A DNA stretch of 64,000 nucleotides from Deltaproteobacteria bacterium (GTDB lineage: Bacteria > Myxococcota_C > UBA6777), in assembly GCA_006226375.1 (NCBI GenBank), contig SBHC01000014.1:1-64000 (forward strand), given 5' to 3'. Position 1 is the stretch's first letter. Each line of letters opens with the position of its first letter. Shown in pieces: positions 1-9,067 of this stretch. Below the pieces are notes generated by a model, which was given only the letters and a program-made list of their open reading frames with translations, was not told the DNA's origin and did no database searches. The translations under genes and the position numbers were made by a program.

Positions 1-178
1 CATTACAGCCAAGCTCTCGCTCATGCCAAGAAAATGGGGTGGGTTAAAAAGGGAAGAAGTACCACACGCAAAACGCCTTCTGCTCCTTCTTCACCACGAT
101 GATGGATTCAGACAATTTTATCGCATGGAAGGTTTGAAGGCTTGTGCCTCTGCTGAACTTTCTGGAAAGGTTTTGTAA
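1..178 (+). CDS. 3' end of an unidentified gene (partial)
   Basis: An open frame runs from the window edge (first full codon at base 2) for 58 codons to TAA at 176-178. The visible residues form a plausible C-terminus with a Leu run, LLLLLHHDDG, followed by FRQFYRMEG. No family is recognised. It is called because the frame stays open from the edge and ends well before the repeat-bearing non-coding stretch that follows. It could be a chance open frame. Confidence 0.35.
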   Translation, partial: ITAKLSLMPRKWGGLKREEVPHAKRLLLLLHHDDGFRQFYRMEGLKACASAELSGKVL

Positions 179-856
179 CTCGAATCCGTTCAACTTCGGA
201 AGCTATCTCCGTCATTGTTTTGGCTTTGTCAAGTTCAAGAAGGATAGAGATCTAGCTATCTTGTTTCGTGGCTTTGTTTGGCTGAAGACATGATAGGGGC
301 AAAGTACCAAGGTCATCCAGCCTAGACTCGCCGATAGACGTTTCATGTAAGACCATTGCATGGAAATTATCCTTCGAACGAAAATGGAACAAACATCTGT
401 TGTCTTGGACAACGAGCCTGTAACGGAGTTCCTCTTTGTGTGGCCTTTGTGTTTCTCTACGACCGTACCCTACTGAGAGGGGAGTGGATGAATGCCCATT
501 GGTAAAAGATGGCCTTCGCATTTATGATGACGCCGGGTAAACATTTGTGATGACGCCGGGCAAAAATTTACCCGGCTAGCCATGCGGGATATAGGCAAGG
601 GTAAAGTACCCACATCCGTGGGCACTCTGCTTTTGCAATAGATGATACTGTTCTTACTCCCACAAGACTCCATCCAACAAGCGGTATACTTGTCTGTGCC
701 ATTTGCATAATCAGGGGACTCCTGAGCAATACCAACAAGCCAACTCCTTACGACCACACCCTGCTGAGGGGAAGTGGATGTTTCTCTGTTCTTTTTGATG
801 TAAAATAAAGCTCCTCATTCTAGGTTTTTCCTCTTGCTACATTCAAAGGTTGTTGG
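179..856. other. Non-coding stretch with short repeats
   Basis: No convincing gene is seen. Open frames on the minus strand here (95 and 89 codons) have unusual composition and overlap each other. The stretch holds a two-copy tandem of about 23 bases around GATGACGCCGGG (519-565), followed by an inverted copy of GCCGGGTAAA at 566-575. It also holds two similar segments of about 31 bases (459-490 and 750-780) that share ACGACC, CTGAG and GTGGATG. Confidence 0.5.
519..565. repeat. Two-copy 23-bp tandem repeat
   Basis: Two adjacent copies of the pattern CATTT-TGATGACGCCGGG-AAA begin at 519 and 542 and differ at two or three positions. An inverted copy of the GCCGGGTAAA part follows directly at 566-575, so the second half could fold against the first. 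No coding role is apparent. Confidence 0.55.
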
Positions 857-1927
857 GTGATAGCTCTTTATGGTTTGGTAGGTTTGGGTTTTCTGTTGGT
901 GTTAGGCTATGGACTGGGTCTTTGGCTGTATAGCTATGACTCCAAACCTGACCGCATTGTCTATGTTGAAACAACGGATGGTTGGCAGTTGGGTGTGGAA
1001 GTCCATGATGCCTTGGGAGAACGACAAGGTGTTGTTCTTACGTTTCATGGGGTGGGGCTCAATCACTATAGCTTCGACTTTTGCGAAGGTCATAGCCTTG
1101 TGACCTATCTCAAAGAGCGTGGCTATGAGGTCTGGAACGTTGACTTTCGAGGTCACGGTCACAGCAAGGGACAAGGCAAGCATCAGCAACAATGGGGTGT
1201 GGATGAGCATATAAGGTACGACCTTCCTGCTGTTCTTGATGCAGCGATAGCGGACTCGGGAGTGCAGCAGGTTCACTGTGTGGGGCATTCGATGGGAGGT
1301 CTTGTTTTGTATGCTTATCTGGCGACCCACCCAGAGGAACATCGTGTCGCATCACTCTGTACATTGGGAGCTTCTCGTGTTCTTTGTGCTTCGTGGGGCG
1401 TGTGGTTGTTTGCCTGGTTTGGAAAGCTCGTGACATTGTTGCTACCGAAGCTTCCGATGACCTTGTGGAGCCAGGCTACGGCTGTGTTTCTTATACCTCC
1501 TCCGTTTTCTGTTTATGTCTCGTATCCACCGAACATTTCGGGCCACGTGTTTCGGCGACGATTCTTTAAAATGTCCGAGTCATTGTGTCGTCGGATCTTT
1601 CGGGAGGTTCTTGTGATGTTGTCTGAGCAAAGGCTTCGTTCGATGGACCACGCCGATAACTACGAGGCGTTGCTTCCACAGATAACGCTACCAACTTGCT
1701 TCATTGGTGGAGTGTTGGACCCTTTGGCGCAGTGTTCTTCCATTAAGGAAGTTCATGACCTTGTCTCTTCGGAAGTGAAGGAGTTCCACATTCTGGGAAC
1801 AGAACATGGGGCCACGAGAGATTATGGGCACGAAGATCTCTTGCTCGCACAATCGTCGAGCGAGGAGGTGTATCCACTGGTGGAGAAATGGTTGACCAGA
1901 GTGAGCGCGCGGCGTAAGGGCGCGTAA
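857..1927 (+). CDS. Alpha/beta hydrolase (monoacylglycerol lipase-like)
   Basis: A 356-residue serine hydrolase. An N-terminal hydrophobic segment (about residues 3-25) suggests membrane anchoring, with the catalytic domain behind it. The oxyanion-region motif HGVGLN lies near residue 64. The nucleophile elbow is GHSMGG with Ser145. Asp288 (in GGVLDP) and His317 (in TEHG) complete a credible catalytic triad. This arrangement is that of the lysophospholipase/monoglyceride lipase branch (Hydrolase_4), so a lipid ester substrate is likely but not shown. The start is GTG at 857, preceded by AAAGG about 8 bases upstream. Its stop lies 6 bases from the stop of the convergent lipoprotein gene, so the pair may share a termination region. 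Confidence 0.85.
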   Translation: MIALYGLVGLGFLLVLGYGLGLWLYSYDSKPDRIVYVETTDGWQLGVEVHDALGERQGVVLTFHGVGLNHYSFDFCEGHSLVTYLKERGYEVWNVDFRGHGHSKGQGKHQQQWGVDEHIRYDLPAVLDAAIADSGVQQVHCVGHSMGGLVLYAYLATHPEEHRVASLCTLGASRVLCASWGVWLFAWFGKLVTLLLPKLPMTLWSQATAVFLIPPPFSVYVSYPPNISGHVFRRRFFKMSESLCRRIFREVLVMLSEQRLRSMDHADNYEALLPQITLPTCFIGGVLDPLAQCSSIKEVHDLVSSEVKEFHILGTEHGATRDYGHEDLLLAQSSSEEVYPLVEKWLTRVSARRKGA

Positions 1928-1933
1928 GTTTGG

Positions 1934-2767
1934 CTACGGTTCACGCTTACGGAGGGTGCGTTCCAGCCATTGGATGCCGCCTCGCCCGTCGCGCATCAGG
2001 ATGTAGATTGTGGCTTGGCTGACCACAGCGTCGGGTCCAGGTGCGACCCACGTTCGAGCCGGGCTCTTCCCAAGACTTTGTCGGCCCCCACGTATCTGAC
2101 CAATTGTGATGTACCAGGCAAGCACCATGTTTTCAGTTGTAACCGTTATCGTACCATCAGGTGAGAGAGTCAACGACGACTCAAACGAATCCTTGTTGAT
2201 GGTGGGTACAAACTTGTACGTTTGACCGGGTTGGTAGGTCCAAGGTTCTGCTTCCGGTTTGTCGCTGTCACCTGCAAACATCTCAAGGTTTGAGAAGTTG
2301 GGGTTCTTGTTTGTGGGTAGCTTGGAAACAACCACACGTTTGATCGCTTCTTCCTGGTCCACATCGGTTTCTACAACCAATGTGATCGGGAGGTACACGC
2401 CGCGAAACTGATCCACCAAAGAGGCATTCTCTGGGACGAAATCTTCGGGTACTTTGTAGGATGCTTTGGCCGATGTCCCCAGTGAGATTGCATCATCCCG
2501 ATTGGCGCAGCCTGAGTTGGCCTGGTTTCGGCTCTTGCAGGCCAACCATCGGTAGCGGACCTTTCGCCCAAAGGGGTTGGCGATTAAGGCGGTCAGTTGG
2601 ATTGTTTCTCCGGGACGTGCTGCCGGTGGCTCCGAGCGGACTCCAAGGATTCGTAGCGAACGTACCACCTCTTGTCGCGCTGGTGTTGGGCCTGCGCAGC
2701 CATAACTCAACCCTAGAGCAAGACAGCCGCTACAGAAAAGAAGGAGATACGTCAACGCTTTGTGCAT
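1934..2767 (-). CDS. Predicted lipoprotein of unknown function, coupled to a TonB receptor
   Basis: A 277-residue protein beginning MHKALTYLLL. It has a short hydrophobic signal and a Cys at about residue 24 (LSYGC), an imperfect lipobox. The mature part looks like a beta-rich envelope protein: it has a segment resembling an Ig-like domain (GETIQLTALIANPFG...YRWLAC) and a C-terminal stretch ending in WLERTLRKREP. No family is recognised. Its ATG shares one base with the TAA of the upstream TonB receptor (TAATG), so translation is coupled and the two products probably work together, for example as receptor and surface partner. An in-frame start further upstream would lie inside the receptor gene and is not preferred. 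Confidence 0.75.
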   Translation of the reverse strand: MHKALTYLLLFCSGCLALGLSYGCAGPTPARQEVVRSLRILGVRSEPPAARPGETIQLTALIANPFGRKVRYRWLACKSRNQANSGCANRDDAISLGTSAKASYKVPEDFVPENASLVDQFRGVYLPITLVVETDVDQEEAIKRVVVSKLPTNKNPNFSNLEMFAGDSDKPEAEPWTYQPGQTYKFVPTINKDSFESSLTLSPDGTITVTTENMVLAWYITIGQIRGGRQSLGKSPARTWVAPGPDAVVSQATIYILMRDGRGGIQWLERTLRKREP

Positions 2768-5055
2768 TAGAACTCTCCTCGTATACCAAAGGCTGGGATG
2801 ATGGGGATTCCGGGTACAGGATATCTTTGTGCGTAATCGTACTGGTACCGGTAGGCTTCGGTGACTTGGGCGTTGTAAACGTTGATCAGATCCAGATAGA
2901 CACCGAGCTTCCAACGGTTAAAGGTCCATAGCTTGTCCACGCGAAGATCAAGCTGATGGAAGATGGGTCTTCGTTCGGAGTCACGCTCTCCCAAAATAGG
3001 ACGGTAGCGATCCGTGTCAGCGTCATAACGCGCCCCAACAACCGGAGTAAAGGGACGGCCTGTGACCAAGCGGAAGCGAACGCCGATGCTCCAACCCCAG
3101 CCGATCTGGTATTGAAGGACAAGGTTGAAGATATGGGTTTGATCGTAGCCATAGAGTCGATCGAGTCCGTTGGTAAGGCTTCCCCGCTCGGCCCGAGAAA
3201 GAGTGTAGGACAACCAGGCAGAGAGGCCGCTCCAAGGTTTCATTCGAGCGAGAACTTCCAGACCGTAAGCTTGTCCCAATCCTTCGTTGTTGTAGTTCTC
3301 GCGTTGGATCTGTCCGTTGACTTCAATGGCTCGGCCTGAGCCGATGATACGGTCAAACATGTAGTTGTAGAAAAGCTGGGCTCGAATGGAGAGTGGAGGC
3401 AGTGGTCGGTATTCAACTCCTACGGCCGCCTGGACCGCTCCTTGCAATCGAAGGTTCGGGTTGCCCACTTCTTCGGACCACTCTTGCAATCCTGGGGGCT
3501 GATGGTAGAGGCCTCCTGCGGCTAGCAAGGTCCACTGCTTGTGGACTTTCCAACTCACCGAGAGTCTTGGGTCAATGGTCCAGACGGTGCGGTCCTGGAA
3601 CCAATAGGCTTCTCCTCGGACACCCAGGCGCAGATCCAACGAAGGGACGGGCTTCCATCGCGCCACAAGGAACAAGCCAGGGTACCATTGATCCTTTTCC
3701 CCTTCGCCAGTGACGAGGACTTCTTGTGTCGATGGCTTGGGGAACGATAGGTACTCTGTCACTGGAAACTTGAAGCTATAGTTATCTCGTTTCCATCCAC
3801 CGTCAAAGCCAACGGCCAGTCGGAAGGTCTTGTGAAGTCGGAGCTGAAGTTCGCTGCGAAGCTCCACAGGGAAGGTCCACAGCGAGCCTTCCTGTTCGGG
3901 GCTTTGGGTTGCGGTCTGGTCAAAGCCTCCAGCCATGCTCCAGGTAAAGCGAACAATCCCCTTGTTGAACTGGTATTTGAGGATCCATCGAAGGAACCGG
4001 GTGGCGAGAAAGAGAGGGTCGTCGCCCAGAAAAATGACTCCTTCGCTTTCGTCTGCGCCTTCGTAGTTCACCATGTCATCTGAGCCGAAGACAAACAAGG
4101 AAACGCTGTGAGCTTTGTGCTGCCACACCACCTTAAGTTGGTAGTCCCAGTAGCGAGCGGTGAGAGAGTCTGATGTGATAAAGGGGATGATCACATCAGC
4201 GTAGCTCCGGCGAGCAGCCAGCGTGATGGACCATTGCTTGCCGATCGGAATTTCTAGGTACAAGCCCGCGTGGATGATGTCGATGAAGGCTTCGCCGTGT
4301 ACGTACTTGCCTGTGACATTGCGACTGGTCACAGAAATCAGTCCACCGGTCAGGCGACCAAAGGCTGCAGGGGCTGCTCCAGGAAAGAAGTCGATGCGGT
4401 CGATGAACCGGTCGTTGACGATGGCAGGTCCACCCCCAAAGTGATACAAGAGCGGGATGCGGTGCCCGTCCAGGTAAAAGCCTGTGTCGGCAGGGGAGGC
4501 TCCGCGAATTCTTAAGGCTCCGCTTAAGCCTCTCGCACGGGCCACTCCCGGTAGGTTCTGTAGAGCGCGGAAGCTATCGTTGCCCAGTCCCCCTGGCATG
4601 GTTTGGATGTCTTTGCGAGAGAACGCAACTTGGCCCGGTGCGGTCTTTTCTCTCTGTGCCCTCACCGTGGTTTGGAACGTATTTTTTGGGTCGGCCACGA
4701 CATAGAAGGTTTGGGTGTCTTTGGCAGGAAGAGTCACTTTCTGCTTGAGCGTAAGGTACCCCAACGCCTTGATGATCAGCGTGTAGGTGCCTTTGGGGGC
4801 CTGGATCTGAAATGCACCTTTTTCGTTGGTGTAGGCGCCACGTCGCAGCTCTTTGAGGAAGACACCTGCACCTTCCACAGGGTCTCTCTTCCCCTTCCAC
4901 AACACAATGCCGCGAAGGTTCACAGACTTTGTTTTGCGTTTGTTCTTGGTGGAGGGGATAGCTTGCGCAATAGGAACGCTCCAACCCAAGAAGCAAGCTA
5001 TCATACAAAGCAGCCAGCTTGCCTTGAGCCTTGGAGTGAGGCGGAGAGGGAACAC
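2767..5055 (-). CDS. TonB-dependent outer membrane receptor with carboxypeptidase-regulatory-like domain
   Basis: A 762-residue outer membrane receptor. A signal peptide ends near AQA at residue 32. Residues of about 48-125 form a CarboxypepD_reg-like beta-sandwich (GIVLWKG...GAGVFLKE...GAFQIQAPKGTYTL). A plug domain follows (about 140-250; MPGG...LQNLPGV...LRIRGASPADTGFYLDG), then a beta-barrel with many aromatic-ended strands and a terminal Phe (GIRGEF), as is usual for BamA substrates. The family imports siderophores, cobalamin, glycans or peptides using TonB energy; the substrate here cannot be read from sequence. The start is a GTG at 5055 with a weak ribosome binding site, so the start is less certain. 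It is followed with one-base overlap by a lipoprotein gene. Confidence 0.92.
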   Translation of the reverse strand: MFPLRLTPRLKASWLLCMIACFLGWSVPIAQAIPSTKNKRKTKSVNLRGIVLWKGKRDPVEGAGVFLKELRRGAYTNEKGAFQIQAPKGTYTLIIKALGYLTLKQKVTLPAKDTQTFYVVADPKNTFQTTVRAQREKTAPGQVAFSRKDIQTMPGGLGNDSFRALQNLPGVARARGLSGALRIRGASPADTGFYLDGHRIPLLYHFGGGPAIVNDRFIDRIDFFPGAAPAAFGRLTGGLISVTSRNVTGKYVHGEAFIDIIHAGLYLEIPIGKQWSITLAARRSYADVIIPFITSDSLTARYWDYQLKVVWQHKAHSVSLFVFGSDDMVNYEGADESEGVIFLGDDPLFLATRFLRWILKYQFNKGIVRFTWSMAGGFDQTATQSPEQEGSLWTFPVELRSELQLRLHKTFRLAVGFDGGWKRDNYSFKFPVTEYLSFPKPSTQEVLVTGEGEKDQWYPGLFLVARWKPVPSLDLRLGVRGEAYWFQDRTVWTIDPRLSVSWKVHKQWTLLAAGGLYHQPPGLQEWSEEVGNPNLRLQGAVQAAVGVEYRPLPPLSIRAQLFYNYMFDRIIGSGRAIEVNGQIQRENYNNEGLGQAYGLEVLARMKPWSGLSAWLSYTLSRAERGSLTNGLDRLYGYDQTHIFNLVLQYQIGWGWSIGVRFRLVTGRPFTPVVGARYDADTDRYRPILGERDSERRPIFHQLDLRVDKLWTFNRWKLGVYLDLINVYNAQVTEAYRYQYDYAQRYPVPGIPIIPAFGIRGEF

Positions 5056-5189
5056 TGTCTTATGCAGCCCAGGGACAGGAGGTTAGGAGAACAGGGGGGG
5101 GAGTCACTTCTTGCTTGTGACAATGTTTCCAAGAACACTGTTTCATCCGAAGGCACATAGGCTGCTGTGAACGCATCGGATGCTTCTCC

Positions 5190-6248
5190 TTAAGCCGATT
5201 GGCTTCGTTCAAAGTTGTGGACGGTTTCTACCAGTGTCGCGACGTTCTCGATCTTGGCCTGGGGGAAGATTCCATGTCCCAAGTTGAAAATATGGGGGCC
5301 ACCCAGACCCGCTCGCAGGACTTTCTCCGCTTCAGCCTTCACAACCTCCGGTGTGGCGAGAAGGATGGCTGGATCGAGGTTGCCCTGGAGGGTTTTGTCG
5401 CCGACCAAGGGTCGAACACGGTCCAGAGGAATGCGCCAATCCGCGCTGATGACTTCCACAGGAAACTGTCCCATCAAAGGATACAAATGTCCGGCACCCA
5501 CTGCGATATAAATGCGAGGTACCTTGTAGGGAGCGAGGGCTTCCAGGATACGTTGGATGTAGGGCACACCAAACGTTTGGTACATGTCTTCGTTGTGCAG
5601 TCCGGCCCAGCTATCAAACAACTGAATTGCTTGCGCGCCCGCTTCAATCTGCGTGGTGAGGTAGCGAATGGTGGTCTGGGTGAGCTTCTCCAACAGTTGA
5701 TGGGCTGCTTCTGGCTCGGCGCGAAGAAACTGTCGGAACAACGGGTAGTCTTTGCTGCCTTTGCCCTCGACCAGATAGGTGGCGAGGGTGAGCGGAGCGC
5801 CGCCAAATCCAATGAGGGGAACCTTGAGCTCGCTGCGCAAGAGCTTGATGATCTTGGGGACAAACGGCGCGATCTCTTCGGCGTCAGGGATGCGCAGGGC
5901 CGCTACATCGTTGGCCGAGCGTACAGGATGCTGGATGATTGGTCCTGGCGCAAACTCGATCTCTGTGCCCATGGCGGAGAGAGGTGTCATGATGTCGCTG
6001 AACAAGATGGCGGCATCAAAGGCGAAGCGGCGCAGGGGTTGGAACGTTACTTCGGCTGCCAGCTCCGGCGTGCGGCAAAGCTCCCAGAAGGTGTATTTCT
6101 CCTTCAGCGCCCGGTACTCAGGGAGGTAGCGGCCAGCCTGACGCATTAACCAGATGGGTGCACGTGAGGTGTTCTCTCCCGAAGCGGCTCGCAAAAAGAG
6201 GGGGGTTTCGGTGGAGGCTCCAGAGGATGAGGGCGTTGTCTCTGACAC
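5190..6248 (-). CDS. hemE: Uroporphyrinogen decarboxylase
   Basis: HemE removes the four acetate carboxyls of uroporphyrinogen III to give coproporphyrinogen III in the cytoplasm. The 352-residue product carries the family signature RQAGRYLPEYR near the N-terminus, the FSDIMTP segment, the GFGGAPLTLATYLVEG region and the C-terminal NLGHGI motif. The start chosen is GTG at 6248, with AAGGAG six bases upstream. An ATG 76 codons earlier would add a low-quality extension that runs through the end of the response regulator gene. The gene is last in a minus-strand run with hemA, hemC and a two-component pair, and begins 46 bases after the regulator stop. Confidence 0.95.
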   Translation of the reverse strand: MSETTPSSSGASTETPLFLRAASGENTSRAPIWLMRQAGRYLPEYRALKEKYTFWELCRTPELAAEVTFQPLRRFAFDAAILFSDIMTPLSAMGTEIEFAPGPIIQHPVRSANDVAALRIPDAEEIAPFVPKIIKLLRSELKVPLIGFGGAPLTLATYLVEGKGSKDYPLFRQFLRAEPEAAHQLLEKLTQTTIRYLTTQIEAGAQAIQLFDSWAGLHNEDMYQTFGVPYIQRILEALAPYKVPRIYIAVGAGHLYPLMGQFPVEVISADWRIPLDRVRPLVGDKTLQGNLDPAILLATPEVVKAEAEKVLRAGLGGPHIFNLGHGIFPQAKIENVATLVETVHNFERSQSA

Positions 6249-6294
6249 GTTGTTCTCCTTGTCGAACGGCAACGGGGACACGAGCGTGGGCTCT

Positions 6295-7008
6295 TTATTT
6301 GTTGTCCTGTAGGTTGTCGGGGGTGTAGCGGAATCGAATTCCTGAAAGCTTATGGAAGTATAGAGGGTTGTGGGGATTCGGTTCAAACACATTCTGCAGA
6401 CGTTGAACCAACCGTTCAATCGCGCGGCTGGACGGAAACACTTGGTCGTCCCAGACATTGTCGAGGATGGTGTCACGGTCCAGTGTTCGGCCCTCGTTCT
6501 GGAGGAACAGGGTCAGCATCCGAAGCTCCTCAGGCTGCAGTTGAGCGTATCGACCGTCGGCCAACATCACTTCGCCAGTGGTTCGGTCCACCTGGTGTTG
6601 TCCCACATGCATGACGTTGTGGTTGGGGGTGTGTTGGTTGTGCCATTGTTGGCGCTGCAGCATGTTGTGGATGCGAAGGAGAAGTTCAGGGAGGTGGAAA
6701 GGTTTGGCCAAGTAGTCATCTCCTCCCAGAGAGAGGCCCTTCACCCGATCTTCAGGTTGCGTTTTGGCGCTGAGAAACAAGACCGGAGTTTGATCTCCGG
6801 CTTCGCGCATACGGCGACAGACTTCAAAGCCGTCCACGTGGGGAAGCATGACATCCAGGAGCACCAGATCGGGAGAGGCTTTGGACCAACTCTCCAAGGC
6901 TTTTCTTCCGTCGTTCGCCCAGGTGACGTCGTAGCCTTCGGCTTCCAGGTTGTCGAGGATGATTTCTGCGAGAAATTCTTCGTCTTCCACCAAGAGCAGT
7001 CGTTTCAA
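6295..7008 (-). CDS. OmpR/PhoB-family response regulator
   Basis: A 237-residue two-domain regulator. The receiver domain (1-120) has acidic residues ED at 9-10, phospho-acceptor Asp52 in LLDVMLP and Lys102 in LAKPF. The C-terminal winged-helix DNA-binding domain (about 135-232) carries the RAIERLVQRLQN recognition region. The start is TTG at 7008: the sequence upstream has a strong GGAGGA seven bases away, and that site overlaps the stop of the kinase gene. Its kinase partner is directly upstream, and the pair lies between hemC and hemE. Control of haem synthesis or response to porphyrin or redox state is a reasonable inference but is not demonstrated. Confidence 0.93.
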   Translation of the reverse strand: MKRLLLVEDEEFLAEIILDNLEAEGYDVTWANDGRKALESWSKASPDLVLLDVMLPHVDGFEVCRRMREAGDQTPVLFLSAKTQPEDRVKGLSLGGDDYLAKPFHLPELLLRIHNMLQRQQWHNQHTPNHNVMHVGQHQVDRTTGEVMLADGRYAQLQPEELRMLTLFLQNEGRTLDRDTILDNVWDDQVFPSSRAIERLVQRLQNVFEPNPHNPLYFHKLSGIRFRYTPDNLQDNK

Positions 7009-7021
7009 GATGATTCCTCCT

Positions 7022-8125
7022 TCACGCCGTGGGAGCGTCTGTGCTGCGAGGCCACTCTAGCACAAAGCGGCTACCTACGGAGAGGGCTTCGTACCGAACG
7101 CTGCCCTTCATTTGCTCGCACAAGCCTTGCACAAGATACAGGCCCAGACCCAACCCATCACTCTGCCGGGTAAGCTCCTGACCGATTCGATAAAACGGCG
7201 TAAACACCTTGTCTTGCTCCTCAGGAGAAATCCCTGGGCCGTTGTCTTCAACCCAAAGCTGGATGCTCTTTTTGTTTCCTTGCACGGAAACTCGAATCTG
7301 TTTGTTGTCCTTGTCGTTGTACTTCGCTGCGTTGTCGAGGAGGTTGTGCAGTATCATCTCGAACGAGAGTGGGTCTATCACGGTGAAGGCTGGCTCTGTT
7401 GACGGTGCCAGCGTTAATGTTACACCCCGTGACTCCAGCTCGAATCGATCTTGCTCGGCGACTCGCTCCACCTCTTTGTTGAGATCCACCTGAATCATAG
7501 GAGATTCGGTCTTCTCATCGTTGAGCTTTGCAGCCGCAACGACCTGTTCTCCGCTGTTTTGCAGTCGGTTGAGTTGATGCTCCAAGCGCTTCAAGTAGTG
7601 GGCTTGTTTGGCCTCGGGTAGCTTCCTCATCTGGAGCGTTTCCAACAACAATCGCATGGTGCTGATGGGCGTTCGTATCTCATGACTGACCGCGCTCAGG
7701 AAGTTTTGTTGTCGCTCTTTGAGCTCTCGTTCGGCGCGCACCCCCTGCCAGATAACGGTGTGACCCAGGATCACAACCAAGAGAAAAAACAAGCCTTCAA
7801 ACAGGAACATTCGGCGGTTCCTGCGTTGTTTGTTGGCGAGTGTCGAGAGGGCTTCGGAGCGCACTGTGAAGAGAGGCGCTTTGCAGGTGAGGTGAGGGTG
7901 TTCTTTCTTGCACAACCGGAGAAGCACGATCCGAGCGCTGGGTGTTGCTGCGATGTACGTCTTCTGGATGAGCTTGCTTTCGCGTTGCCAACCTTGTCGG
8001 GTGCGATGGAAGGCGTCGTCTTGCTGGTGGGAGAGGAAGATGTACCACCAGAGAAGCTGGGTTCCAATGAACAAAAAGATGCCGACGAAAGTGATAGCCG
8101 TGCGGCGAATCAGAGAGTAGTTCAT
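7022..8125 (-). CDS. Membrane sensor histidine kinase
   Basis: A 367-residue sensor kinase with two membrane segments (about 9-30 and 106-127) enclosing a short extracytoplasmic loop of roughly 75 residues. The dimerisation domain follows with His148 in AVSHEIRTP. The ATPase domain has the N box HNLLDNAAKYN, the G1 box EDNGPGI and the G2 box GLGLGLYL. The sensor loop resembles no named domain. The ATG at 8125 overlaps the hemC stop as ATGA, so the kinase is translationally coupled to hemC. The cognate regulator follows 13 bases after its stop. Confidence 0.93.
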   Translation of the reverse strand: MNYSLIRRTAITFVGIFLFIGTQLLWWYIFLSHQQDDAFHRTRQGWQRESKLIQKTYIAATPSARIVLLRLCKKEHPHLTCKAPLFTVRSEALSTLANKQRRNRRMFLFEGLFFLLVVILGHTVIWQGVRAERELKERQQNFLSAVSHEIRTPISTMRLLLETLQMRKLPEAKQAHYLKRLEHQLNRLQNSGEQVVAAAKLNDEKTESPMIQVDLNKEVERVAEQDRFELESRGVTLTLAPSTEPAFTVIDPLSFEMILHNLLDNAAKYNDKDNKQIRVSVQGNKKSIQLWVEDNGPGISPEEQDKVFTPFYRIGQELTRQSDGLGLGLYLVQGLCEQMKGSVRYEALSVGSRFVLEWPRSTDAPTA

Positions 8126-9039
8126 GACGAACTCAGTCGTTGAAACGCTTCGGTTGCTGCTTCTTCGGGTGTATCAGCATGAATCGAAAGGAACTGATTT
8201 TCGTACCAGGCCAGGAGCGTGATGGGCGGGTGCTGCTGGGTGTCGATCTGGGCATGCGCGCCCAGAGCAAGCTGACAACCCCCATCAAACCGACGCATCA
8301 GGTCGCGCTCCAAATGGATGCTTGTGGCCGCGTCGGGGTCGTTGATTTGATCAAGCCAGGCGAGAAGCTCCGCGTCGTCGCTTCGGCACTCGATGGCCAG
8401 CGCGCCCTGTCCTGGGGCTGGGACAAATCGTTCGGGGTTTAACTCCTCCACGTGGAGAGGTGCAAGGTCCATCTCCAGGCGCTTGAGACCTGCGGCTGCA
8501 AGCATAATCGCGTCGTACTCGCCGTCACGGAGCTTTTGTACTCGTGTGGGTACATTGCCCCGAAGTTCTCGCACATCCAGGTCGGGTCGCAGGTGGCTTA
8601 ACTGGGCGCGTCGTCGAGCTGCGCTGGTTCCGACAATCGCTCCTTTTTTGAGCGGGAGCACTGTGTCGGTGGGGTTCAACGCGTGGGGCTGAACAATCAG
8701 CACATCGCGGGGGTCTGTTCGATTGGGAATCGCCGCGAGGGTGAGTCCAGGGCAGGCCGCAGAGGGGAGGTCTTTCAGCGAATGCACCGCGAGGTCCGCT
8801 TCGTTTGCGAGCACGGCATCTTGCACCGCTTTGGTGAAGAAACCCTGACCCTGCATTTGAGCAAACGGAACGTGGATTCGATCGCCCTGGGTTTCAATCA
8901 AGACCAGCTCACTGGGGAGCCCTTTGTCGGCGAGTCTGGCTTTGACCCACTCTGCTTGCCAGAGCGCCAAGCGGCTTCCACGTGTAGCGATGCGAAGAGT
9001 TCGGGGCGACGCGGTCGATGAAGACGATGTGTTCGACAT
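8122..9039 (-). CDS. hemC: Porphobilinogen deaminase (hydroxymethylbilane synthase)
   Basis: HemC joins four porphobilinogens into hydroxymethylbilane. The 305-residue product begins RIATRGSRLALWQA, has VHSLKDLPS, VGTSAARRRAQL and VRELRGNVPTR for substrate and cofactor binding, and FDGGCQLALGAHA, whose Cys carries the dipyrromethane cofactor. The start at 9039 has AGAGGA a few bases upstream; an earlier ATG would overlap the end of hemA and add an unrelated extension. It lies 28 bases downstream of hemA. Its stop overlaps the start of a sensor kinase gene. hemB and hemD are not in the window. Confidence 0.96.
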   Translation of the reverse strand: MSNTSSSSTASPRTLRIATRGSRLALWQAEWVKARLADKGLPSELVLIETQGDRIHVPFAQMQGQGFFTKAVQDAVLANEADLAVHSLKDLPSAACPGLTLAAIPNRTDPRDVLIVQPHALNPTDTVLPLKKGAIVGTSAARRRAQLSHLRPDLDVRELRGNVPTRVQKLRDGEYDAIMLAAAGLKRLEMDLAPLHVEELNPERFVPAPGQGALAIECRSDDAELLAWLDQINDPDAATSIHLERDLMRRFDGGCQLALGAHAQIDTQQHPPITLLAWYENQFLSIHADTPEEAATEAFQRLSSS

Positions 9040-9067
9040 AGGTTCCTCTCTGTGGGAAAGGTCTGTA

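Noticed and set aside
252-757. Two minus-strand frames (95 and 89 codons) near the window start
   Set aside because: They overlap each other, cover the repeat-bearing stretch and show no protein-like hydrophobic or charge pattern.
5190-6476. A longer hemE start 76 codons upstream
   Set aside because: It would run through the 3' end of the regulator gene; the GTG at 6248 has AAGGAG at ideal distance and gives the normal family length.
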